Both the position numbers and the translations under genes were made by a program. The notes beneath the pieces were generated by a model. That model worked only from the letters and a program-made list of their open reading frames with translations, did no database searches and had not been told where the DNA came from. This document shows, piece by piece, positions 51,426 through 58,717 of a stretch of 64,000 nucleotides of DNA. The DNA comes from Actinomadura macra NBRC 14102 (GTDB lineage: Bacteria > Actinomycetota > Actinomycetes > Streptosporangiales > Streptosporangiaceae). Position 1 is the first letter of the stretch. Each line of letters opens with the position of its first letter. The DNA is taken from assembly GCF_001552215.1 (NCBI RefSeq), contig NZ_BCQT01000011.1:1-64000 (forward strand), written 5' to 3'.

Positions 51426-52088
51426 TCAGAGGCTGCGGGCGGCGATGTCGCCGTATGAGGTGGTGGCGTGGATGTCGAGTTCGGCGGTGCCATCGTTCTT
51501 GAGGGCGTTGGTGATGCGGCCGAGGCCGGTGCCGGCGTCCAGGGAGGCCGAGACCCCGGCGGCGGCGGTGACCGAGATGTCGCCGGACCGGGTGCGGAGC
51601 ACGACCTTGCCGCGCACGGCCTCGACGATCCGGATGTCGCCTCTCTGGGTGCTGATCTCCGCGGGGCCGTTGAGCCGGCCGACCTCCACGTCGCCGTCGA
51701 CCGCGGTGAGGCGGACGCTCGCGGCCTCGTCCAGCTTGATCTGGCGGTACGCGCCCTCGAAGGCGACGTCGCCGAGGCGGCCGACGCTCCGCAACTCGGT
51801 GCTGGCCGCCTTTGCCTCAACCCGGGAACCGGCGGGCAGTCGGACCGTCACCTCGATGGATCCCGACGGCCCGACGTGCTGGTTCCTCACCGGAGTCGCG
51901 ATCCGCAGGACGCCGTCGGCGTAGTCGACGGTGGTCTGCTCCGCCGCCTTCACATCGCGTCCCTTGGTGGCGTTCGCGGGCAGGACCTCGACCGCGGTGT
52001 CGGCGCGGTCGGCCGCGATGAACTGCACGCGCCCGGCGGGGACGTCCAGGACGGCGGAGATCGGGGCGGGGGTGTCGAACGTCTGCAT
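51426..52088 (-). CDS. DUF4097-type beta-helix protein (220 aa)
   Basis: Repeating short beta strands (RLPAGSRVEAKAAST, VAFEGAYRQIKLDEAASVRLTAVDGDVEVGRLNGPAEISTQRGDIRIVEA) typical of DUF4097/GIN-domain adhesin-like proteins. No signal peptide if ATG 52088 is used; GAGGAG fits 52088, and ATG 52091 is adjacent. Commonly found with DrrAB-type exporters and small regulators in actinobacteria. Function unknown. Confidence 0.8.
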   Translation of the reverse strand: MQTFDTPAPISAVLDVPAGRVQFIAADRADTAVEVLPANATKGRDVKAAEQTTVDYADGVLRIATPVRNQHVGPSGSIEVTVRLPAGSRVEAKAASTELRSVGRLGDVAFEGAYRQIKLDEAASVRLTAVDGDVEVGRLNGPAEISTQRGDIRIVEAVRGKVVLRTRSGDISVTAAAGVSASLDAGTGLGRITNALKNDGTAELDIHATTSYGDIAARSL

Positions 52089-52342
52089 CATGCTCTCCTC
52101 GCGCTGGCCACTCGTGTTTCGAACAAGCGAAACGCTACGTTGCTTTCTAGATTTGCACAACAAGATCTTTGCACAAGAACAGCGTTTATGCAGGTAGAAG
52201 TAGATCAATCGTTGCACTGGCTTCTCGTTTAACGCAACAAACGAAGATCGATCGTTGCAATATTATGAGGGTGAACGCTATGCTGAGGCAGCAGCCCAGA
52301 CCGAGCAGCGCCAGGGAGCCCTGCGGGGCGTGAAAGGGGTCC
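52089..52342. promoter_or_regulatory. Divergent control region with TTGCA repeats
   Basis: AT-rich. TTTGCACAA occurs twice (52152-52160 and 52168-52176, 16 bases apart). GATCAATCGTTGCA (52203-52216) and GATCGATCGTTGCA (52246-52259) are 13/14 identical and 43 bases apart. TATTAT at 52261 may be a -10. These are likely operators of the regulator encoded next. Confidence 0.5.
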
Positions 52343-53101
52343 GTGATGCCGGGAGGCAGGCTCACCCAGCAGGAACGCCAGCAGATCGCGGCGGGGCTGG
52401 CCGACGGCCTGGCCTTCGCCGAGATCGCCCGCCGCCTCGACCGTCCGACCTCCACGATCACGCGTGAGGTGACGCGGAACAGCGGCCCCACCGGCTACCG
52501 CGCCGACCTGGCCCACCGCGCCACCCAGCAGCGCACCCACCGGCGCCGGCAGGCCGCGCCCCGTGGCTCGCAGGCGCCCGCGCAGCCCGACGGACGCGAC
52601 GCCGAGGCCGTGCGCGCCTACCAGGAGACCCTCACCACCGTCCTGATGACCTCGGGCCTGCCCAAGATGATGGCCCGGGTGCTGGCCTGCCTCTACACCA
52701 CCGACACCGGCAGCCTCAGCGCCTCCGAACTCGCCCAGCGCCTCCAGGTCAGCCCGGCGTCCATCTCCAAAGCGATCACGTTCCTTGAGGGCCTGGCCCT
52801 CGTCCGCCGGGAACGCGACGAACGCCGCCGCGAGCGCTACGTCGTCGACGACGACCTGTGGTACCAGTCGATGATCCGCAGCGTCCGGGACAACGCCCGG
52901 GTCGTCGAGGTCGCACAGCAGGGCATCGGCGTCCTCGGCCCCGGCACCCCGGCCGCCACCCGCCTGGAGAACGTCGCCCGCTTCCTCGACTTCGTCAGCG
53001 AAGCACTCACCCGCGCCGCGGAACAGGCCCACGAGATCCTCTACACCACGACCGAAGCGACCTCAGACGCCACCACCGAGCCGAGTTCAGATCACGGATA
53101 G
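52343..53101 (+). CDS. Regulator: IS30-type HTH_38 segment fused to MarR/GbsR-type winged helix (252 aa)
   Basis: Residues 5-50 read RLTQQERQQIAAGLADGLAFAEIARRLDRPTSTITREVTRNSG, a helix-turn-helix of the IS30-transposase/HTH_38 kind. A linker leads to a MarR/GbsR-like winged helix (LSASELAQRLQVSPASISKAITFLEGLALVRRERDERRRERY). GTG 52343 (or ATG 52346) follows AAAGGGG. Divergent from the DUF4097-DrrAB operon, so it is probably its repressor. Such fusions are known in actinobacteria. Confidence 0.85.
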   Translation: MMPGGRLTQQERQQIAAGLADGLAFAEIARRLDRPTSTITREVTRNSGPTGYRADLAHRATQQRTHRRRQAAPRGSQAPAQPDGRDAEAVRAYQETLTTVLMTSGLPKMMARVLACLYTTDTGSLSASELAQRLQVSPASISKAITFLEGLALVRRERDERRRERYVVDDDLWYQSMIRSVRDNARVVEVAQQGIGVLGPGTPAATRLENVARFLDFVSEALTRAAEQAHEILYTTTEATSDATTEPSSDHG

Positions 53102-53446
53102 CAGCGCCGGGAGCCAGTGCCAGGTGACGGGTCGAAGGTCGACGGAGAGGTGGGACGGCGGCGCGGGAGACGCGGTAGTACATGCGGTCGGGCGGTGCGC
53201 CGATGTCGTCGCGATGATCACCGGCTATCTCCGCAGGGGCCGTTGAAGGTCCGGCCTTCCGGGACGTCCTCACCCCGAACCCGTTCGACGCCGGCCGAGC
53301 CCGCGTCAGAGGTCCCATCGAAGATCAGATGGGGAACAGGGAGTGCTGGGACTCGGTGACCGTGCTGGCCGCGACCTGGTCGGTGCCGCGCGCACTGGCG
53401 GGGTGGCGGGTCCCACTGTCGGGGAGACCCGCCACCCCTGGCCTTG
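53102..53446. other. 345-base convergent gap
   Basis: No gene recognised. Its main feature is the hairpin at 53400-53438. Confidence 0.5.
53400..53438. terminator. Perfect 13-bp hairpin between convergent genes
   Basis: GGGGTGGCGGGTC (53400-53412) and GACCCGCCACCCC (53426-53438) around a 13-base loop, 8 bases before the GlsB-like stop. Probably a bidirectional terminator, though no T-tract follows. Confidence 0.55.
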
Positions 53447-53767
53447 TCACCTGCGGTTGGCCCAGCCGCCAGAACGCTGTCCTGAGCGCGGGCCGCCTCT
53501 GCGTCCGCCGCCGCGTGAGGTGATCAGGTGGAAGACGAGCAGAAGAAGCGCCGAGCCGGCGATGGCGGTGATCCAGGTGGAGAGGTTGAAGAACCCCTGA
53601 ACGCCGTCGACGTTGAACAGTCGCGTCGCCAGGAAACCTCCCAGCAATGCTCCGGCGACGCCGATCAGCGTGGTGACGACCAATCCTCCGGCGTGCTTGC
53701 CGGGGATCAGGGCTTTGGCGATCGCCCCGGCCACCAGGCCGAGGATGATCCAGGCGATGATGCCCAT
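53447..53767 (-). CDS. GlsB/YeaQ/YmgE-family small membrane protein (106 aa)
   Basis: Three hydrophobic segments with the family pattern GIIAWIILGLVAGAIAKALIPGKHAGGL and GVAGALLGGFLATRLF, then a basic Gly/Arg-rich tail. ATG 53767 has AGGAG 7 bases upstream. The frame stays open upstream to 54223 but that stretch is not membrane-like. This family is linked to stress responses (transglycosylase-associated by annotation only). A 46-base element shared with the gap at 57307 lies 151 bases upstream. Confidence 0.85.
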   Translation of the reverse strand: MGIIAWIILGLVAGAIAKALIPGKHAGGLVVTTLIGVAGALLGGFLATRLFNVDGVQGFFNLSTWITAIAGSALLLLVFHLITSRGGGRRGGPRSGQRSGGWANRR

Positions 53768-54203
53768 GACCGAACTCCTAGACGAGCCTTCAATCGAATG
53801 GCTGCCAGGCGACGGTCTTCCGAACCGGTCAAGGCAGGGACCCGTCATGGTCCGCAGGAGCGCGGCCACCGGGCTCTCGAAAACGTTCTCCTTCAATGAA
53901 CCTTGTCCGAGCGTGGAGGGAAACAGCCGTTCCTCGAAAAGGTCTTCACCACGATCGATGACCATGTGCGGGGATGCCGCCAGGGGAGAGCGCGTCCTGT
54001 TTGAAGGCAAATTCCCCTGCCGGTCGGGGGGCGTCTTCTGCACGGGACGGCGTGCGCCGTGCCGTGGTGGGGGTGAGGCGATCTGCTCTGGTGATGACCT
54101 CAGCGCGGATTGCCTGTGTCCCGAAACCGGCCGGTGGGCTTGTCTGAGAGATGGTCGGCCACTCCTGGACCAGTAATCGTTTCGCTTTTCAGATGAGGGC
54201 ATT
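53768..54203. other. 436-base divergent gap (GlsB-like / desaturase)
   Basis: Should contain both promoters. It carries the repeat at 53918-53963 and CGAAAACGTTCTCC (53878-53891), which matches the reverse complement of the site at 28016 at 13 of 14 positions. Confidence 0.4.
53918..53963. repeat. 46-base conserved element, copy 1 (mate 57307-57352)
   Basis: 38 of 46 bases match the mate with no gap. Both copies lie upstream of minus-strand membrane-protein genes. On the minus strand both copies also translate to a similar peptide (VIxxGEDxFxERLFP-like), so shared ancestry of a coding scrap is possible. Confidence 0.65.
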
Positions 54204-55304
54204 ATGGGCACCAAACAGATCATCGCCTCCCGACCGGCGCGACGGGGGAACGGTCGCGACGGCCGCTATGACGGCACTGCCCCCTTCCCCCGTCCCGAGG
54301 GCGCCCCGGGGTCCAGGACGGGGGCCTCGCCTGTCCAGACGACGCTGACCGGGGCGATCGTGGTGGCGCCATTGGCCGGGCTGATTGCCGGGGTATGGCT
54401 GGCCTGGGGGAAGGCCATCACCCTCCCCGACGTCCTGCTCGCTCTGGTCCTGTACGCGGTGACGGGTCTGGGCGTCACGGTGGGATTCCACCGGCTGCTC
54501 ACCCACCGCAGCTTCACCGCCCGCCGGTGGCTCCAGGTCACCCTGGCCGTCGCTGGGTCGATGAGCTTCCAGGGCAGCGTGATCGGCTGGGTCGCCACCC
54601 ACCGCCGCCACCACGCCTTCACCGACCGTCCCGGTGACCCCCACTCCCCCTATCGATACGGGACCAGCCTGAGGGGGCAGCTTCGCGGCGTGGCGCATGC
54701 ACACCTGGGCTGGATGTTCGGCAATGACCCGACTTCGATCTCGCGCTATGCCCCCGACCTGCGGGCGGACCGGGCGATCACGAACGTCGGACGGGCCTTT
54801 CCCGCGTTGTGCGCGCTGTCGCTGACACTGCCGTTCGCGGTCGGGTGGGCCCTCAGCGGTACCTGGCACGGAGGCGTCACCGCGTTTCTGTGGGCCGGGC
54901 TGATCCGGATCGCGCTGCTGCAACACATCACCTGGAGCGTCAACTCCCTGTGCCACGTGATCGGCGCGCGCCCGCACTCCACCCGCCGCCACGACCGCTC
55001 CACCGACCTGTGGCCGCTGGCGTTGCCCTCCCTCGGAGAGAGCTGGCACAACGGCCACCACTCCGATCCCACCTGCGCCCGGCACGGCCGCAGACCCGGC
55101 CAGCTCGACCTTTCCGCCGACCTGATCCGCGTCTTCGAACGCCTTGGATGGGCCACCGACGTCCACTGGCCCGACACCAGTCGCCGCGTCCGGAACATCC
55201 GCACGGACCGAACAGGACACGGCGCAGAGCAGGACCGGCCCGAACCCCACAGCGCGCCGTGTCCAGCGCCGGCCGCCACCGCTGCCGTCAGACCCGCCGG
55301 CTGA
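54204..55304 (+). CDS. Acyl-CoA/acyl-lipid desaturase, membrane di-iron type (366 aa)
   Basis: Three histidine boxes in order: HRLLTH (near residue 96), HRRHH (near 133) and HNGHH (near 283), with four hydrophobic segments between, typical of stearoyl-CoA/delta-9 desaturases. They insert a double bond in fatty acyl chains at the membrane, using O2 and electrons from ferredoxin or rubredoxin. ATG 54204 has GAGGG upstream. The C-terminal 45 residues are an extra hydrophilic tail. Confidence 0.92.
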   Translation: MGTKQIIASRPARRGNGRDGRYDGTAPFPRPEGAPGSRTGASPVQTTLTGAIVVAPLAGLIAGVWLAWGKAITLPDVLLALVLYAVTGLGVTVGFHRLLTHRSFTARRWLQVTLAVAGSMSFQGSVIGWVATHRRHHAFTDRPGDPHSPYRYGTSLRGQLRGVAHAHLGWMFGNDPTSISRYAPDLRADRAITNVGRAFPALCALSLTLPFAVGWALSGTWHGGVTAFLWAGLIRIALLQHITWSVNSLCHVIGARPHSTRRHDRSTDLWPLALPSLGESWHNGHHSDPTCARHGRRPGQLDLSADLIRVFERLGWATDVHWPDTSRRVRNIRTDRTGHGAEQDRPEPHSAPCPAPAATAAVRPAG

Positions 55305-55420
55305 TGGCGGGCACCTCCCGGGCGAACCGGGACTCTGCGGGCGGGGCGCTTCGGGGCGGCGCGTCGAGCCGACGCACTCCTGGGCCGGCCCATCACGGAG
55401 TCCACAGGGCGGGTGGGCAC

Positions 55421-55534
55421 GTGACCCTGGCAGATGAGTACGGACTGCTGATCAAGGGACTCGCGGGCGGGATCGCCATCGCGCTGGCCCTTGTCCTTAC
55501 CGTCATCGGCATCGTGGCGCTGGTCATGACGTGA
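55421..55534 (+). CDS. Candidate small single-helix membrane protein (37 aa)
   Basis: GTG 55421 opens a frame of 37 codons: TLADEYGLLIKG, then a strongly hydrophobic helix GIAIALALVLTVIGIVALVM. GGGCGGGTGGG lies upstream as a weak ribosome site. The acidic head and single helix look like a real small membrane peptide rather than chance, but no family is recognised. Confidence 0.45.
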   Translation: MTLADEYGLLIKGLAGGIAIALALVLTVIGIVALVMT

Positions 55535-55966
55535 ACCGGTGCCGGTTACCGACGTGGCACTGGGGGATGAGAAGCCGTGGAGGAGACGTCTCCACGCGTC
55601 CGCAGGAAGGCCGGGATTACCTGCCGGCCAGGCTGGTGCGCGGTGCTTGCCGCCGCGGTCAGCGGAAGCCGGTGGCCCATCGGCGGTAGGTGTGGTTTGC
55701 CGGGCCGGGCTCGCGGGTCAGCGACCGTACCCGGGCTCCCGCCGCGATGAGCCGGCTCACGACCTGGCCGCCGACCTTGCCGGTCGATCCGGTGACCGAG
55801 AATCATCGACCCCTCCCCTTGTCCTCGCAGGCGGATCCGGTTCCAGCTGCCGTGGAGATGGTCAGCCATTCCCATGGGATCTGACGCGCCAGCCCGGCGT
55901 CGCCGGGCTGGCTGCGTACCGCCGGACTGGTGGTCTTCGACCGAGGACCGGTGCCCTCGCGGTGTA
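55535..55966. other. 432-base gap holding an NmrA relic
   Basis: Apart from the pseudogene at 55659-55806 no gene is seen. Confidence 0.5.
55659..55806 (-). pseudogene. NmrA-like NAD(P)-binding protein remnant, frameshifted and truncated
   Basis: A good ribosome site (GGGGAGGGG) precedes ATG 55806. The codons begin M-I-L, then one extra G shifts the frame. After it the sequence reads VTGSTGKVGGQVV followed by SRLIAAGARVRSLTREP, the classic N-terminus of NmrA/NAD(P)H-binding reductases (GxxGxxG). It ends at a stop (55661-55659) after only about 48 codons, so the rest of the gene is lost. A relic of a deleted reductase gene. Confidence 0.75.
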
Positions 55967-56416
55967 CTAGAGGGCGAGGATCTGGTCGAGCATCTGGCGG
56001 TACTGGCGCATGCCGATCCTGAGCTGCTCGGTGTCGCCGTTGGCGATCCCCAGGTCGAGGACGCGTTTGCGTTCGTCGAGTGCCGTGGTCAGCGAACCGA
56101 CGATCTCGTCGTTGAGAGCACCCGCCTGCCGGACGGCGTTACGGGGGTCATCGACGAACGCGGCCTGGATGTCGTGCCAGCGATCCTGGAGTTCCTTGGT
56201 ACGGGGGCCCTCGAACATCGGCGCCAGCTCCTGGTGCCCGCCATCAGCCGGAGCACTCTGGCCGCCTGTGCCGTGCTTGCTCACGTCCCGCATGCCGGTG
56301 CTCTGCGGGCCCGGGCCCTGGACGCTGGTGGCCTGGTTTCCGATGGCCTGCTCGGTCGGCATCCCGGCGGGCTCACCGGCGGGGGTGCGCATCGTCTTCG
56401 AGCTGTGATCGGTCAT
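55967..56416 (-). CDS. Protein of unknown function, paralogous to the next gene (149 aa)
   Basis: Low-complexity hydrophilic N-terminal half (residues 1-65), then a helical domain: LQDRWHDIQAAFVDDPRNAVRQAGALNDEIVGSL and LRIGMRQYRQMLDQIL. The same domain occurs at the C-terminus of the gene 7 bases upstream (WTRVQDRFVDTPEDALSDADQLVRRVM, LRQAMVHYRTLFDDLL). No signal peptide or helix in the membrane; it is soluble. Probably works with its paralogue. Function unknown. Confidence 0.75.
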   Translation of the reverse strand: MTDHSSKTMRTPAGEPAGMPTEQAIGNQATSVQGPGPQSTGMRDVSKHGTGGQSAPADGGHQELAPMFEGPRTKELQDRWHDIQAAFVDDPRNAVRQAGALNDEIVGSLTTALDERKRVLDLGIANGDTEQLRIGMRQYRQMLDQILAL

Positions 56417-56423
56417 GGTGGTG

Positions 56424-57029
56424 TCAGCCTTTCCTGGGGGTGTGGGGCAGGTCGGGGGCCGTCCTGCTCGGCTGGCCGCCGTTCTGCGGTCGCTCGCCGA
56501 TGCTGTCGGCGAGCAGGTCGTCGAACAGCGTCCGGTAGTGGACCATGGCTTGGCGGAGATCCTCGGTGGAGGCCTCCTTGCGGGCCGCGCGGGCGCTGAT
56601 GTCGTGGGCCCTGCGGTAGTGGTCGAGTGCGGGGGCGTGCTTGACGGACAGGTCGGCGACCCGCTGCTGGAACTCGCTGGTCTCGTAGCCGCGGTCGGCC
56701 ATGACGCGCCGGACGAGTTGGTCGGCGTCGGACAGTGCGTCCTCGGGGGTGTCGACGAAACGGTCCTGCACCCGGGTCCACTCGGCGTGGTAGAAGTCGC
56801 GTGCCGCGGGGGCCAGCGGGCGGATCTCCATGTCCTCGACACGGTTCTGCCGGTCGTGCAGGTCTCGTTCGGCCGCACGCCAGTTTCCGCGATCTTTTAC
56901 GGCACGGTCATATTCCGAGCCGAATTGCCCGCGCAGTTTGCCACGCCCCCGCATCGTCCGCATGATCAGTACCGTGACCACAATGATCACGATGACGATA
57001 ACGGCGACTCCGATCAGAAAAAGAGTCAT
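56424..57029 (-). CDS. Single-pass membrane protein of unknown function (201 aa)
   Basis: One N-terminal transmembrane helix (LFLIGVAVIVIVIIVVTVLIM) followed by a basic stretch and a long helical cytoplasmic domain that ends in the segment shared with the gene downstream. ATG 57029 puts the helix at the N-terminus; ATG 57065 would add 12 residues. The two genes form a unit. A 46-base element occurs 278 bases upstream, also found before the GlsB-like gene, which hints at common stress control. Confidence 0.75.
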   Translation of the reverse strand: MTLFLIGVAVIVIVIIVVTVLIMRTMRGRGKLRGQFGSEYDRAVKDRGNWRAAERDLHDRQNRVEDMEIRPLAPAARDFYHAEWTRVQDRFVDTPEDALSDADQLVRRVMADRGYETSEFQQRVADLSVKHAPALDHYRRAHDISARAARKEASTEDLRQAMVHYRTLFDDLLADSIGERPQNGGQPSRTAPDLPHTPRKG

Positions 57030-57724
57030 GCATCCAGACTGCCCGTGACAGACAACCTGAAACACTTCCTCGGATTATTTCCAAACTATTCTTGGTTGAG
57101 GGTCGAGGTGGTGAAGAGAATCAAGATAGTCGCTGCTTTTTCGATTCACTTCTGCTGTTCGCTGGCTGAAGTCAGAGCTGTGCCGAGGAATCCTGGGGGC
57201 ATGTCCTCAAACGAGCCTGGCGGACAAGGGGGAGCCTCGATCATCCACAGAATGCGAGAATCGGGCTGTGGTGCTCGTCCCTCACCCAACGCCGATCGGA
57301 TCAGGCGGGAAACAGCCGATCCCCGAAAGGGTCATCACCGCACCCGATGACCGGTGTTCGGTCTGGGAGATGGGCCGTTCTTCGATCCGCGGTTTCCGCG
57401 ATGATCGGTATGCGGTCCACTGTTGTTGCGCTCATGTCGCCGGAACCCTGCGAGTCGCACACGCCGGTGGCGTTCGTAGAGGTGGTCATGATGCTGACAT
57501 CGCCACGGCCGTGGCATTCGCCCACGACGCCGCGCCGAGCGCTGGCCGCACGCAGCCGGCCGAGGCGGCCTCCTCGCTCCTGGTGCCACCTGTCTGCTGA
57601 TGGGGACGTGGGCTGCCCACATCGGATTCGCCGTCACGCGCCGGCAGACGTGGTCGGCTGCCGACGCCTCGGAACGACGCGGTGCCCGTCCGGAACGTCC
57701 GACACGGCAGGGAGTTAGGAAATC
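57030..57724. other. 695-base divergent gap
   Basis: No convincing gene. It holds the repeat at 57307-57352. On the minus strand short frames of 40-74 codons (for example 57301-57525, ending GDRLFPA) exist without a good ribosome site. Confidence 0.4.
57307..57352. repeat. 46-base conserved element, copy 2 (mate 53918-53963)
   Basis: Begins GGGAAACAGCCG and ends CGATGACC, as does copy 1; 8 substitutions in between. Confidence 0.65.
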
Positions 57725-58543
57725 ATGGAGCCGCTGCTTCCCGGCGACCCTCCGGAGCTCGGAGGTCTTCGGCTCCTCGGACGGCTGGGCGAGGGCGGTC
57801 AGGGCGTCGTCTATCTCGCCGAGACCGACGACGCGGAGCAGGTCGCCGTCAAGGTGATGCACCGTGGCCAGGACGAGCGGGCACGGGGCAGGTTCGTCCG
57901 CGAGGCGGCCACGGCCCAGCGCGTGGCGCGCTTCTGCACAGCCGCCGTCCTGGCCGCCGAGGTCGATGGCGAGCGGCCCTTCATCGTGTGCGAGTACATC
58001 GCCGGGCCGTCGCTGCGGAACCTGGTCCGCCGGAACGGCCCGCGCCGTGGCGCCGAGTTGGACCGGCTGGCGATCGGCACGGCCACCGCGCTCGCGGCCA
58101 TCCATCATGCCGGCATCGTGCATCGTGACTTCAAGCCGGCCAACGTGCTGATCGGCCGCGACGGTCCACGGGTGATCGACTTCGGGATCGCGCGTGTACT
58201 GGACGCGAGCACGACCGCCACCAGCCAGGTGGTCGGCACGCCCGCCTACATGGCTCCCGAGCACTTCTTCGGCGAACGCGCCGGGCCCGCGGCGGACATG
58301 TTCGCCTGGGCCACCACGATGGTGTACGCGGCCAACGGCTCTCCCGCCTTCGGCGACGACACCATCCCGGCCGTGATGCGGCGGATCCTCAACGACGATC
58401 CCCAACTCGGCCGCCTGCCCGGGCGGCTGCGCGCACTGGCCGCCGCATGCCTGGCCAAGGAACCATCCCAGCGGCCCAACGCCCGTCAAGTCATGTGCGA
58501 CCTGCCCGCCGTCGGCTCGCCGAGCGAGTACACGCCCGTGTGA
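57725..58543 (+). CDS. Serine/threonine protein kinase, catalytic domain only (272 aa)
   Basis: Hanks-type kinase: glycine loop LGEGGQGVVY, VAVKVMHRG (Lys), HRDFKPANVL catalytic loop, DFGIARVL, and GTPAYMAPE. It stops soon after the last kinase helix, without the transmembrane and sensor regions of PknB-type enzymes, so it is soluble. AGGAA precedes ATG 57725. It lies 174 bases before the second NRPS cluster on the same strand and might be a regulator of it, though nothing ties them directly. Confidence 0.93.
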   Translation: MEPLLPGDPPELGGLRLLGRLGEGGQGVVYLAETDDAEQVAVKVMHRGQDERARGRFVREAATAQRVARFCTAAVLAAEVDGERPFIVCEYIAGPSLRNLVRRNGPRRGAELDRLAIGTATALAAIHHAGIVHRDFKPANVLIGRDGPRVIDFGIARVLDASTTATSQVVGTPAYMAPEHFFGERAGPAADMFAWATTMVYAANGSPAFGDDTIPAVMRRILNDDPQLGRLPGRLRALAAACLAKEPSQRPNARQVMCDLPAVGSPSEYTPV

Positions 58544-58717
58544 GGAGCCGTCGGCACCATCAGCGCAACCTCCTCACCGAAGTGACGCCTGTGCGGCTTC
58601 GCCCTGCGCCTTTCGCCCGTCGCGAGGCCGGCCGGCGACCGATGGTGAGTCGATAGCGGCCCGATGGACCGCCCGCAGAGGGTGACGACAACGGCACATC
58701 GACAGAGGAGATGCGAA

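Noticed and set aside
53447..54223. Extended 258-codon version of the GlsB-like gene
   Set aside because: The extra N-terminus is not membrane-like and skips a good AGGAG-ATG pair at 53767.
57301..57525. 74-codon minus-strand frame containing the 46-base element
   Set aside because: Start codons lack ribosome sites and the sequence has no recognised domain. The shared peptide is noted in the repeat finding.
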